Assembly (NCBI GenBank): GCA_019096065.1
Contig: JAGUCH010000002.1
Span: 6,646,501 to 6,710,500, forward strand
Source: Paracyclopina nana
Lineage: Eukaryota; Arthropoda; Copepoda; Cyclopoida; Cyclopettidae
Direction of reading: 5' to 3'
Length of the DNA: 64,000 bases
A program made the translations under genes and the position numbers. Within the stretch, counting starts at the first letter, position 1. Each line of letters begins with the position of its first letter. Under the pieces are notes generated by a model. It worked only from the letters and a program-made list of their open reading frames with translations, was not told the DNA's origin and did not search any database. This document shows, one piece after another, positions 32,601-44,500 of the stretch.

Positions 32601-33944
32601 CGTTCATTCTGATTTCTCAAGATTGGCCAGGTATGTGACTGGCGAAGCCGTCGGTCTCGTGCTTGGTGGTGGTGGTGCCCGTGGCTGCTCCCACGTTGGT
32701 ATGATCAAAGCTACTCTCGAGGCTGGAATACCTATAGATCATGTAGCTGGAGTGAGCATTGGCGCATTTGTTGGAGGTCTTTATGCTATTGAACGTGACC
32801 TCACGGAAGTCACCGTCAAGGCGAGGACATTTTCTTCTAAGATGGTGCAATATTGGCGCCAGGCATTTGATCTAACTTATCCATATGCTTCATATTTTAC
32901 GGGGCGTGTTTTCAACAGAACCTTGCAGGTATAATCTGATGTGATGTGTAGCAGCAGAGAAGTGGCTAAATTTATTTTCAGGAGCTTTTTGGAGAGAGAG
33001 ATATCCTAGATGCGTGGTTGCCCTATTTCACGGTTACCACTGATATAACCTGTAGTGCCATGCGAATCCACGACTATGGTTGCATGTGGAGATACGTCAG
33101 GGCGTCGATGAGCCTTGCAGGGTACTTGCCTCCTATGTGTGACCCTAGAGATGGGCACTTGCTTCTCGACGGAGGTTACACTAATAACCTGCCCGCTGAT
33201 ATCATGCGATCTAGAGGCCCGAAACATATCTTGGCAGTGGATGTGGGCAGCATTGACACGATGGATTTTACTAACTATGGCGACAGCCTTAATGGATGGT
33301 CTGTCCTCTTCTCTAGGTGGATGCCTTTCAGCAAGCCCATTAATGTGCCCAGTCAGGAAGAAATTCAATCAAGATTGGCTTATGTGTCGTGCGTAGACAA
33401 ATTGGAAAATGTCAAAATGGCAGGGTACTGCGAGTACATCCGGCCTCCAATTGACAAGTATGGAACAATGCAGTTTGGGGCCTTTGACGAGATCAAGGAA
33501 GTGGGATACAGGCATGGAGAAACTTTTTTCAGAGGCCTCAAAAAGGCTGGGCTGAATCAAATGAAACTGTTTTATTGGTGGAATCCTAGTGGACAAAATC
33601 AGCCCTCATATTTGCCAGGAATTTTGCGCCGTGGTAGCCTAAGTGGAAGCACTAGTAACTTACTAGGTTCGAGCCTCGAGAGTGACCCAGGATCTTCGCC
33701 CACTTTAAATGTACCTACTCACCTGCCACTAGAGAGGTTCGAGCCAACCTCACAATTGAGTGATTTGGCCAAAATGGTCTACTCCGTGCAAACGCCGTTC
33801 TCCAAGAGAGGCTTTGATAGCGACGAGGAGGAGGACGAGATCGAGGAAGAGGAGGAAGAGGCTAATTTGACAGAAGAAGATAGCGAAAACCTCATTTCGG
33901 ATGAAGAGGATGACAATGAGTCAGGATTCTTGAGCCAAATTTAG
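29647..33944 (+). CDS. PNPLA6: neuropathy target esterase / Swiss cheese (PNPLA6/7) lysophospholipase
   Basis: Six exons, 29647-31018, 31078-31292, 31357-31571, 31727-32116, 32175-32928 and 32982-33944, encode 1302 residues. Near the N-terminus is one transmembrane helix (APLWAILLMVLSIALPALWI). Three cyclic-nucleotide-binding-like domains follow, with FKVGEHDENMYIIESGCINV, SPSLMIVLCGSVELSQ and YGRGDLIGIVETLSNTTRKT. The patatin domain has the oxyanion loop GLVLGGGGARGCSHVG (near 32665), the nucleophile elbow GVSIGAF (near 32750) and the catalytic Asp in LLLDGGYTNNLPAD (near 33170). The enzyme deacylates phosphatidylcholine and lysophosphatidylcholine at the ER and is required for axon maintenance in flies and humans. 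The tail is strongly acidic (DEEEDEIEEEEEEA), a possible lineage feature. All junctions keep frame. Confidence 0.95.
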
Positions 33945-34348
33945 CTACCTTAAATTTTAGAGAACTAGTGATCAACTAACTTTGTGCTATTGTGATATTC
34001 TGCTTTGATCCGATGCAAAAATTAAAATAGACAAAACTACTCATGTTTGAAGGAATTCTTCTTGCGGAAATCATTATGTTTAACAGTCTGAATCAGCGAA
34101 TAGTCAAAGCGCACAAGATGTAATCAGTGCGAGGAAATCACAGCCTAATCTACTTCAGAAGGAGTCCCTTTTTAATTAATATGATAAATTGGTAATGATT
34201 CTTATGAATACTCAATAGTTTGACACTGTTCGACCAATGAAATTTCAGCTCAGAATTTTCCACCAATAGAATTGACGGATGATTCCATAACAAAAACAAA
34301 CTACAGCAACAACACGTGAAAGTCCGAAGTTGTGAAATATCAGCCAAA
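33945..34348. other. intergenic PNPLA6/7-NLE1, nothing recognised
   Basis: About 400 bp with the NLE1 promoter presumably in its right half. No repeat ends, RNA gene or exon seen. Confidence 0.5.
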
Positions 34349-35965
34349 ATGGAAGACGAAATGGAGATAAATGACGAGAACGACGAACAGATTGAAGTTC
34401 AGTTTCAGTCTGAGACAGGTTAGGGTGCTCGGGATCCCTGTCCTAGCTATTGTTGCATTTACGTTTCTTTTGTAGGTGCCAAGCCTTTTTCTGCATTTTC
34501 TGTGCCCAAAAGTGTGACAACTGAAAAGCTCAAGTTGTTACTTCAAGCCTTCAAAAAAGCAACCCCAAAGTCTAAAAATGACCATGAAGAGGATGATGAT
34601 GATGATGAGAACTTGCCTTATCTCTTTTTCATAAATGGACATGAGATTCAGACCTCCATATCGGAGTGCCTCAAGCATCAGATTATTAATACAGAGAAGA
34701 CGGTACCAATTATCTACCAGCCTCAAGCAGTTTTCAAGTAATGTTCTGCCTTTGATTGTTTTCGTTTTTTCATGTGTTAGCTTCATCATTGCCGTTCTAG
34801 GGTACGACCTGTAGCAAGATGCACGAGTTCCATGCCCGGCCATACAAAAGAAGTACTGGTTGCTTCCTTTTCTTCGTCTGGTAAATACTTAGCGTCTGGA
34901 TCAGGTGATTGTACCGTTCGGTTTTGGGACTTGAGCACAGAGACTCCCCATTTTGAGTGCAAGGGGCATGCTGGTTGGGTACTGGCATTAGCGTGGGCGC
35001 CCAATGACCAGAAGGTGGCCTCTGGTGACAAAAATGGTAGAATAATCATTTGGAATCCTCAAGATGGGAAGCAAATCGGACCAGTAATGATGAAGCATAC
35101 CAAGTTCATCACCGCTATAACATGGGAGCCTTTGCACTTGAGTGGATCTTGCCGAAGATTAGCCACTTCGTCAAATGACGGAGACGTCATTATATGGGAC
35201 ACTGTTCTAGGACAAAGCTTGAGGTCCTTAACTTCACACACTATGAGCGTAAAATGCTTAAAGTGGGGCGGTACAGGATTGATCTACTCAGCTTCTCAAG
35301 ACAGGACTATCAAGGTATGGCGCGCTCAAGACGGCACCTTGTGCAGGACATTGCAAGGGCATGGACATTGGGTCAATGTTTTAGCCTTGAACACAGACTA
35401 TGTTATGAGGACTGCAGCTTTTGAGCCTTCAAAAGCTCAAATTGTCCATGAAGAGACTGCATTGACCGAAGATGAGCTGCAGAGTGAAGCACTGAAAAGG
35501 TTCAACAAGGTCATGAGTTATGTCCAAGAAGAGCTGATGGTTTCAGGCTCTGACGACTTTAAGCTCCTCTTATGGAATCCTAGCAAAGAGAAGAAATCCC
35601 TGGCAACCTTGACAGGACACCAACAATTGGTTAATGATGTCAAGTTTTCTCCAGATGCGAGATTGATAGCTTCAGCGTCCTTTGACAAGTCGGTGAGACT
35701 TTGGGATGGCAAGACTGGTCAGTTCATAGCAAGAATGCTTGGACATGTCCAAGAGGTATACCAACTTGCATGGTCAGCTGATAGCAGACTGCTTGTGTCT
35801 GGCTCAGCCGATTCCACTCTGAAGCTTTGGTCGATTAGGAAAAAGAAGTTGGATACTGATTTACCAGGACACGGAGAGGCCATTTACGCAGTAGATTGGG
35901 CTCCCGATGGTCAACGTGTTGTGTCTGGTGGTAAAGACAAAGTATTGAAAATCTGGAGGAAATAA
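34349..35965 (+). CDS. NLE1: Notchless (NLE1), WD40 ribosome-assembly factor
   Basis: Three exons, 34349-34418, 34476-34737 and 34801-35965, encode 498 residues (human 485). The N-terminal NLE (ubiquitin-like, MIDAS-binding) domain contains KPFSAFSVPKSVTTEKLKLL and an acidic insert DHEEDDDDDENLPYLFFING. Eight WD40 repeats follow, for example SMPGHTKEVLVASFSSSGKY, GHAGWVLALAWAPNDQKVAS, GHQQLVNDVKFSPDARLIAS and GHGEAIYAVDWAPDGQRVVS. NLE1/Rsa4 sits on pre-60S particles and is removed by the AAA ATPase Midasin/Rea1; it was named for an effect on Notch. All splice sites are GT/AG in matching phase, and the introns are 57 and 63 bp. The assignment is firm because the N-terminal NLE domain plus eight WD repeats is unique to this family. 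Confidence 0.95.
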
Positions 35966-36161
35966 AAGTTTTCGCAACTGTAAATAGATCATATTGATCG
36001 CACCTAGTTAAATAGCTTAAAAATTATCTCGAATACGGCTGCGGATGCATTTGCTCAGCAAAACCGTATCCGAAAGGTAAGTATCGTCACTTAAACAGAA
36101 ATGTCTTTCATAAAATGACAGCGTTGTCAAAATGTCACAGTCATTGTCTCTATCTGTCACT

Positions 36162-36512
36162 CAGAGCAGTAAATTTTTGATCAGAGACGAATGTTCTCAA
36201 TACTCGGCTCTAAAAAACATCCTAAAGGTGGCGGCCGTCCTACGGTAGCACGACATCTACCCATTTTGGTTCCACCGTTAATTTAAAAATTATGTTGAGC
36301 TATATTTAATTTGGTGTATGGTTATTTTACCGAGAAACCATCTCAAGTTTCCGTTCCGATCGGAGCTGTGGATTAAGCTGTAGTACCCAGGGCAATAAAT
36401 AGAGATTTACAACTCTGGTAGTACCCACGTCAACTTTTTTTCCAAAAAACAAAAAGGTCAAATGCGACTGAGAGCGAGATATTCTCATCAAAATCTACTG
36501 CAAACTGCTCTG
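36162..36512. mobile_element. hAT-like MITE, family A copy 1
   Basis: Begins CAGAGCAGT and ends ACTGCTCTG, with an exact 8-bp target duplication CTGTCACT on both sides (36154-36161, 36513-36520). Inside are the family blocks CCTAAAGGTGG, GGTAGCACGACATCT and TTTACCGAGAAACCAT, shared with copies at 40291, 46371 and 54408. Confidence 0.88.
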
Positions 36513-36588
36513 CTGTCACTCTACTCTCTGGTAACACTGCCTAGTGCCTAACAAAAAATAAACAACTTCAGCTCGAGCGTCCGTCAAA

Positions 36589-37205
36589 ATGAATGTGGCT
36601 AAGTTATTGCGTTCTTCCTTGACCAAAGTGCCGAAAATGCATGCAGCCTCTCGGTGTGTATCGAGTCAGGTCCCCAGTGATTTGTGGAAGCTTGGGCAAC
36701 TGAATCATGTGGCCATTGCAACCCCAGACCTTGGAAAAAGTGTATCACTTTACAGAGACGTAATGGGGGCTCAAGTAAGGTATGTTTTTCTGCAACAACT
36801 GAACGAATAAAAAAAGAATAAACTTTAAAATGCAGCTGCGCGTCGCACTTTTTACGCGCAATTTTGAAGTTAAAATGTCCTCACTCTATTTGCAGCCAAC
36901 CTGAAGATTTGCCTGAACATGGTGTCACTGTTGTTTTTGTGAAGCTTGATAACACGAAAATAGAGCTATTACATCCACTTGGGGAAAAGTCTCCCATAGC
37001 AGGGTTCCTCGCCAAAAATGCCAATGGAGGAATTCACCACATTTGCATCGAAGTCAATGATATTCAGGCAGCAGTGAAGGACTTAAAAGATAAAAACATA
37101 AGATGTTTGTCTGCCGAGCCAAGGATAGGAGCGCACGGAAAGCCGGTTATGTTTCTTCATCCAAAAGACTGCGCTGGTGTTTTGGTAGAGCTTGAGCAAG
37201 CATAG
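36589..37205 (+). CDS. MCEE: methylmalonyl-CoA epimerase (mitochondrial)
   Basis: Two exons, 36589-36779 and 36896-37205, give 166 residues. The first 30 residues (MNVAKLLRSSLTKVPKMHAA) are basic and lack acids, as in a mitochondrial presequence. The vicinal-oxygen-chelate fold carries the metal ligands in LNHVAIATPDL, KIELLHPLGEKSPIAGFLAK, GGIHHICIEVNDI and the C-terminal VLVELEQA. The enzyme interconverts (R)- and (S)-methylmalonyl-CoA in propionate breakdown, before the B12-dependent mutase. The donor was placed at AG|GTATGT because this restores the family motif GAQVSQPEDLPEHGV; an alternative GTAAGG five bases upstream would break it. Size and identity match human MCEE closely in the second half. 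Confidence 0.95.
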
Positions 37206-37336
37206 TTTGGTTATAAGCAATACAGTGTACCAAATAGGAAAAAAAGTGTTTATTTTTATGATACCCATATGCCATCACTAAAATGGTTCAATGCGGTTAT
37301 CACTTTACTAAAAAGTAATGTCGAAGTAAAATATAA

Positions 37337-37454
37337 GCCAACAGCACCCAGTGTTCCCAGGCGGTCACCCATCCAAGTACTGACTAGGCTCTACGTTGCT
37401 TAACTTCAGTGATCGGACGAGAACTGGTGTGTTCAACGTGATATGGCCGTTGGC
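37337..37454 (-). rRNA. 5S ribosomal RNA
   Basis: On the minus strand the sequence starts GCCAACGGCCATATCACG and ends GGGTGCTGTTGGC, 118 nt, with paired ends. The internal control region is present: AGTTAAGCAACG (A box) and TACTTGGATGGGTGACCG (C box). A TTTT run follows downstream. It is a single copy here, between MCEE and CASD1, and starts the Pol III gene cluster of this window. Confidence 0.95.
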
Positions 37455-37561
37455 ATTTGTATATGAAAATAGATTAATATTTAAAATAAGGTTATACCTA
37501 TGAACAATCAAATTAATAATTTGAGCCCAAGACATAACTAATTATAAGGCATTTTCCATAT

Positions 37562-37842
37562 TTACGGGTCCATGCCTAACTCTCCATTCAGTTTCTCTTC
37601 TAAATTCTCCAGATCAGATTTGTCCAGAAGCACATCAAAGGATTTTCCTCCACTTAGCTCAAAATGTAAATGAACCAACGGAGTATTCATATTGCTATGC
37701 TTGTCTGATGACAATCTTAGCTATGAAAACATGGCAATGAAAACAAAATCTATTTCGTAATTTTGTTACCATTTACATTACCTTTAGTGAAAGATCATGA
37801 TTCAAAATTAAGGGACACTCCAAAGTTGGCATGCTGTTGCTA
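37562..37842 (-). CDS. possible C-terminal exons of a COMM-domain-like gene
   Basis: Two exon-like blocks, 37842-37782 and 37720-37562, join in phase 0 over GT/AG sites. The product would read MPTLECPLILNHDLSLK then LRLSSDKHSNMNTPLVHLHF and ELSGGKSFDVLLDKSDLENL, ending MDP. The hydrophobic alternation followed by a short helix resembles the C-terminal COMM domain, but the usual Trp is His here and no N-terminal helical part was found upstream. It may be a gene remnant, a gene with small unseen exons, or a chance reading. Treat as tentative. Confidence 0.35.
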
Positions 37843-37870
37843 CTATTAGTCAGCCAAGCACAATTGCACA

Positions 37871-38541
37871 AGGGGGAGTTTAGGGAGTGACAGTGATAAC
37901 AACAATATTCAACAAAATATTGGCCACATTTGGAGCGTTAGCGTATCATTAAAAAATTAACCCCAAATTAAAACAACTAATGCAAGGCAATTAAAATACA
38001 TTAAATCATGAAAGGATTATATAATATTATATAATATTCTAAGCGTGCCAAATCAGTTTAATCTTAAGTTCAATAAGAACTATTCCAAGTTACTCACTTG
38101 CTTACTATACCCCAAATAAATTTCAGTAACGGTCACAAAATGAACCAGGTGGCAGCACAAAGTAATATTTTCAAAACTGAGCAAATGGAGTTGCTCTGTC
38201 AAAACTGAAAAGATGGCGGCACCAAGTGTTGAATGAAAAATATGGTAGATGGCAGCACTCCATATAACTTCATCAAAAAGATGTCCCCACTAAAGATACA
38301 ACATTTTCAGATGCTTTTTCTGCGACAAAAGAAAAGCCCTCTTTCATGTTTGGATCTGTGCATAAACACGAAAATATTTTTCTACAAGTTGCTTTCATCA
38401 AGGGTGCATGACTCATAGCTAGGATACGTACACTAGCCCACAGCAGCGTCGCCAAAAGAAAGGTACACAAATATAGCACTCGTTTGGTCAACTTGGTAGC
38501 CAAGGCAACCTCTAGGTTTTGACAGAACTTTCAAATATGTC
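37871..38541. promoter_or_regulatory. CASD1 upstream region with repeated ATGGCRGCAC motifs
   Basis: Three related sites, AGGTGGCAGCAC (38148), AAGATGGCGGCACC (38211) and TAGATGGCAGCAC (38245), lie 300-400 bp before the CASD1 start. The core AAGATGGCGGC matches the known YY1/Pho recognition sequence. No gene was recognised; a short hydrophobic frame on the minus strand (38503-38273) has no support. Confidence 0.35.
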
Positions 38542-41500
38542 ATGGAACATTCAACAAGGCCAAGAGCAAACGGCTTAAAAACCGAAACAGTGACTTTAAA
38601 TGGCAATCAAGGCTCTCTAAAAATGAAAAAGAATGACGCTTGGACAGCGTTGGATTACTTCAATCTATTAAATATTAACAGTGCCAAAATTATTGCCATG
38701 TTTCTGGTGATATTCTTCATGCTGTTTCATGGAATTATTCACTGGTTCTACGGAGTTACACCGTGTAAAGGGCTTTTAGAAGATGGAATGTATAAAAAAG
38801 GTGGAGGTGGCCTCTGGCAGCCTTGGGGCTGCATGATGCATCAATACAGCCAAATGTAATTATCAACTTCAGTTAGCTGTTTGGCCTCCATGTGTTTTTC
38901 TTAAAATAGAGATGCTGACAAGTGCTTTCGATACAATGCATTTTATGGTAAGAAAAATCATTTTGTCTTCATTGGGGACTCAAGAATGGAACAATTGTAT
39001 ATGTCGATGAAGCAATACCTGTCTGGGCTACCACTGCAACTGAATGTAAGCATTACTTTTTGATTGCTTTCCAATTTTATGAGCAATTATATAAGCAAAT
39101 AGTATTTGAATGAGACCAAACCTCACCACGATGTGTCATGGACTTCAGGGCCTCAAAACTTGCAGCTTGAGTTTTTCTGGGCACCAATTTTAAATGGATC
39201 AGTAAGAACGGGAAAATCCTAATCCACCATTGTTTTACCTATGCATTCTTAGTTTATAGAAAAAAGGACAGGTAAAGCTCCAAGTATACTTGTCTTAGGC
39301 TCGTGTATCGAAAACATAAAATCCTCCAATGATTCTGCTGATGCGTTAGAAGACTATGAATACCAAGTTATAAGGATAAAAAAGGTAGCGACAAAAAAGC
39401 TTTTTAACTATGGTGCATGGATTAATTTTCTCGGTAGTTATTAGAAAACATTTCATCAAACACGAAAACAAGAGTTCTGTGGGTTCTTGAGCCTCATGTT
39501 AGCAACTTAAAGTTGGATGTTGATATGTTGGCGGTCACTAATGAAGCCATTGATAGATACAGAAAAGTCTCAAGGCTGATTTTGGACTCGGTGGATCCTA
39601 ATAGAGTCATTCTATGGTCAAGTTTGTCCAGACATTCTGATGAATCAACGGGAGCAATGCCTGATGGCTTTCACCTACCTTTGATAGTGCTTAAGCAAGG
39701 TGTCCTGGTACGAAACATCTTTGACTTTTTTGCCCCGCGCTAATGAATTTCTGCAGATGATGCTCAACCTCCATTGCAATGACAACATGAATTTCAACGA
39801 CGGAAGTTGTTGCAAAAGTTCAGATGTTCCAACAGGGCTTCAACAAATCACATTTTTTGTTTTTGCGGCTTGGTAAGTTTAGGCGTTTCCTGCCAGCGTT
39901 AGGCCATTAACGATTTGAAAATAGAAACCGCTCTTTAACTGCTTTGATTCCGAAGGTCGAAAAACCGTTAAAATAAGTTTCCTTGTGTTTTTCAGTGGAT
40001 TTCTGTTTCTTTTGAGGAGATTTTACATCGTGTCATGTCAGCCTCGTCCTTGCACGTTTGAAGTTTATTCAAGCATCAATTTTGGCTCAATAGAAGACGA
40101 AGAAGATGAGGAAAACTCGCCCGACTCTTTTTTCACTAAAAACACATTGCTTCGTGGCTGGACCGAAACGGACGATTTCTTATTTTCGGTAGTCAAAATG
40201 GGCCTGATTTTGTGGTATTTCTACGTCTGTGATAGAACCAACTTCTTCATGAAGGAAAATAAGTAAGACCTCTTATGATGCCATGTGCATCAGAACTCTG
40301 ATCAATAGTAGAAAATTGATGAGTGTAAATCGTTCTTATAACTTAGTTCCTCAGTGGCCGGTCGGCCTACGGTACCAGGACATCTGCCCATTTTTATTCC
40401 AACGTTTTTCATGTACCGCTATGCTATATTTTATTTGGTAATTTTACCGAAAAACAATGATCACGTCAAGTTTCCGACAAAAGTATAGCCTGGTTCAAGA
40501 CATTTAGTTCAGTCAATTTTCCGCTACGCAAATCGATGGCGCGTCGGTAGGGGTGGAAAATGGCTGCTTGATATTTACAAAAATGCTCATTTATCGCAAA
40601 TTTTTGGCTTTTTCATGCAAAATCTGCCTAATTTGATTAAATGAATAACGTGGTGCACAAACAACTGCAACCAGGTTGGATCAAGAATTTTAAGGCCATT
40701 ATAGATGGAAAAAACATTTCCTCAAAAAGTGTCACCCTTTAAAAATCGAAAAAATATTATCAATATTAATGTTAATAAATGTTTCTAGCTGAATATGCAT
40801 CAAAGAGGGAAGCAGTGTAATGATGTACTAAATTGAGTTAAGAAATATTTTATGCTTGACTTAAAATTGATCATATTCTAATCCAAACTATGCCGCCTTG
40901 ATCAATTTTGACTGATGAATTTCCGTCAAACAAATTGCATCTCCCCCTAGCGGATTAGTTTCCCACGTGTTTTGAACCAGGCTATAGTTCGAGTATCTGT
41001 ATAATAGGTCAGCTGTTGTTGAGAGCGAAAACTGCGATATACTCTCATCTTATTGCTCTGGTGATGAAGTTTTAATCTTATTTTTTCATAGGTACTTCAC
41101 TCATCTGAACTTTTGGGTTCCTGTTTTGTATGTGGCTATACTTGGCATGTTTTTTCATGATGAAACCAAACAAAATGGCATTTTGAACCGGGATCAAACG
41201 GACGAATGGAAAGGTTGGATGCAATTGATGATTCTGATTTACCACATGACTGGAGGGAGCAAGTCATTGCCTATTTACATGATCGTTCGCATTCTCGTCT
41301 CTGGCTTCTTATTCCTCAATGGATATGGCCATTTCTGTTACTTTTGGGCTTATGCTGGCGATCCTAGTCCATCTCAACAACTCGTAGCCAAGTCCCATTC
41401 AGGGATCCTTTACAGGTCACTCGGTGTCCGATATCTACAGGTAGGAATAATTTTTCCTTTCCTTGGAAGAGAATTCATGGTGGCGCCGTGGCTTAGTTGG

Positions 41501-44500
41501 TTAAAGCGCCTGTCTAGTAAACAGGAGATCGAGGGTTCGAATCCCTCCGGGGCCTTTTTTTTCTAGTGATTTTGGAAATTTAGTTTTATTGGAAATGAAT
41601 TATTATCGCGCCGTTCAAGGTTGATTTGACATCAGATTTTGCCTCCTTTGCTTACTTTTGTAAGAGAATAATCTGTTTCTTTTTCACGAATGGATTTTGT
41701 GCAGCACGTTTCTAAGTAATAGTAATAGACAGCAGTATCATAACAAAGACATGCCATCTACCGACTTTTTTGAAGAAGTTGGGAGTTGAGTTCAAAATCG
41801 TGTTTTGTTTTGATGAGTCGAGCCAATTTTTTTAGGGCGAATGATTATTATTATTATTGGTTACTTGGCATCTTGATATTAAGTGTCTTGTGTTCAATAT
41901 AGATTTACAACCATTCTATTTTGTCGTCATGAATTAATCTTTTAAAAAAATTTATTTCACTTATTTGCTTGGGTCTTTATTTCGAACTACTTCTCGAGTT
42001 GCAAAAACGCGGTAACTCAGTTTTTTTTCACGAGTAGTGTCAGCTGAAAACCCCAAAAGTTGCCCATAAAGGCCGCTGGGATTGCCCTACATCAATGTTA
42101 TTGTTATGATACTTTTGTGAATTATGGTGACATCGATTGGCAAAATAGAGAGGCAAATCATAGCAAAAAAACGCCTCTTTGTGATAAAATGCGGGGAACA
42201 TATACTGAAAGCAGCCGATAATGGCGCAACAAGCATTAGGCGAACAATAGTTAGTTTTGCCCGTGACGGTTGTAAGGAAACTGCATAGCAATTGTTAGTG
42301 TTATAATTAATATGCCTTTCTATGATTAATAGCTAACAGATAAAACAGCTAAATTGATGAAAATAAAATAATGCCGCGACCCGGGATCGAACCGGGGACC
42401 TTTAGATCTTCAGTCTAACGCTCTCCCAACTGAGCTATCACGGCACGTTGTATGGGTTAAGTTTGTTTTGAAATTTATATATTCTGGCTCCAAGAATTGG
42501 ATTTTTTAATGTTGCTGTCGCTAGTTTTTTGACGCCCCAAACAAACATATTTTAAGTCAAGTTGCTAGGATCACCAGGAAAAGAGATACAGAGGAACAAT
42601 TTTCCAAGTAGCTAAACATTTGTAACAATTTAATATAAAGTTTGGCACTGCATATCTTTCCTGGCCATTCTAGCTGATTGCTTATGAAATAAAAAAGTTA
42701 ACCTTTTTGGCTTTATGAGCTCTATTCAGCGAAAAAAGCACGAGTAGGGATAGGCCAGGATTTTAAAACTACCACCAAACGAACCCTTGGGACAAAAGCT
42801 TTCAGAAAATATACAGCCTGAGTCGTCAAATACTTTACACTTTCAATACAAAAGTTTTTGTAACGTGTAAAGTATTTGACGACTCAGGCTGTATAGGTTT
42901 AGGGGTGGTTGACGTAGTCAAAGTTTGGTTTTCTCACAAGTCAATGTGATCTGTCAATGCACACTTATTTGGACACTAATGATAGCCTAGAAGTCATTAA
43001 AATGAGAAGCTGAAGATTGGTCTTGAAATAAGAGTTGTGCGATTCGGCGGAATTTCTTGTGTGCGCGAATACGGCTATTTATTCCACTGTGCCATGCAAG
43101 GTAGGTTAGCAAAATTACTCGCCATTCTTCAGCTACACATGCACAGTTACAATGACTGCTTGTAGTTTGTGTGAGAACAGATCCAACGCTAAAATTATTT
43201 TCCTGTAAGCTTACATCGGGTCCTTCAAAACTTAGGGAAATTATTTTATTCAGCGTTGGAATTGTTTGGGGCGCCGTAATACTCTATTCTTAAATTACAC
43301 TTTCAATAATAGGGTCCAGTGGCGCAACGGATAACGCGTCTGACTACGGATCAGAAGATTGCAGGTTCAAATCCTGCCTGGATCGATGAATTTTTTTGTA
43401 TGTGCTGTCTAAAATATGCTATCAATCATTCTATTTGCTTTTTTTAACCATCATGAATCTGAAGTCTTCATGACGCACAATGCGCTATGACGAGTTGATG
43501 CTTCTCAAAGCAAAAGGGGATCATTCGCGAGAGCGAGCATGGATAGAAAATAGTACCACTAACAATGGGGAGTCGAATCCTAGTTTTTCGCAATTTTGGG
43601 ATGCAGGTTGAGCTAAAGTGACGTCATCAGCGCGTGAACAGAGTTGATCAGTTTCTCATTAGAGCTAAGTGAACTAAAATAAATGGTCTGAAAGAGCCAA
43701 CTTTATCTTATGATAAAGCCATTTTTTAGCAATTGCCATTCGGGTTGCACTTTTAATTAATGATTTACTTGCCCAAAAGCCAGCCCAAGACCAGCCTAAC
43801 TTTTTTCAAAAAATTGTATTTTAAGCAAAAAAAGGCTCACAATATGGTACAATTTTAATAATATTTGGTGTTTTTACTCCAATACACCAGCTGATAGCAA
43901 AAATCCCGCCTTACAGTAATTAATCAAGAGGAAAAGCTATAAAATAGTATTGGGATGCCCAACGTAAGTAACTTATCATCGATTTAAGGGTATATCCGCA
44001 AAAATTTAAGCCCAAAAAATTCGCCAAAATGCAACATATACTAGTGATGGAACGAGTCGAAAAAATTGGGTCCGAGCGAGTTCCGAGTTGCTGAAAATTT
44101 TTCCGAGCGAGTTCGAGTTGGCAACATTGTAACCGTGTTGAGCCCAAGGAAGTTATCAAATTGCTGCGTATAATGAGTTACTTTTATCTTGAACATCCTT
44201 TGGCTTTTAGCAAAACCAATGACAGTTTTGGAAATGGCAGTCGCAGAACACATTCTCTGATTCTTGCCTAAATTAAGTATTTCCGCACATATCTCGTCAA
44301 GCGGTATTTTAAATTATATTTTTGGTGTATTCGTCTTGATAGCACCTCTCCGCCATGGTCTAGTGGTTAGGATAGCTGGCTCTCACCCAGCAGGCCCGGG
44401 TTCGATTCCCGGTGGCGGAATCATTTTTCGTAGATTTTTATCGGCGGCTATTATAGTTTGTCAATTATAATTTAGTGTAATACAAACTGTGGATAATCAA

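Noticed and set aside
38273-38503. Minus-strand frame with a signal-peptide-like start upstream of CASD1
   Set aside because: No downstream exon with GT/AG support and no recognisable family; probably chance within the promoter region.
39708-39756. Alternative end of CASD1 exon 5 at the GGTGTCC site
   Set aside because: That donor shifts the frame into a stop; the GTACGA donor seven bases downstream keeps the family reading MMLNLHCND.
44042-44253. Apparent short coding frames with GAGCGAGTTCG words
   Set aside because: The words belong to a partial MITE copy, not to codon usage.
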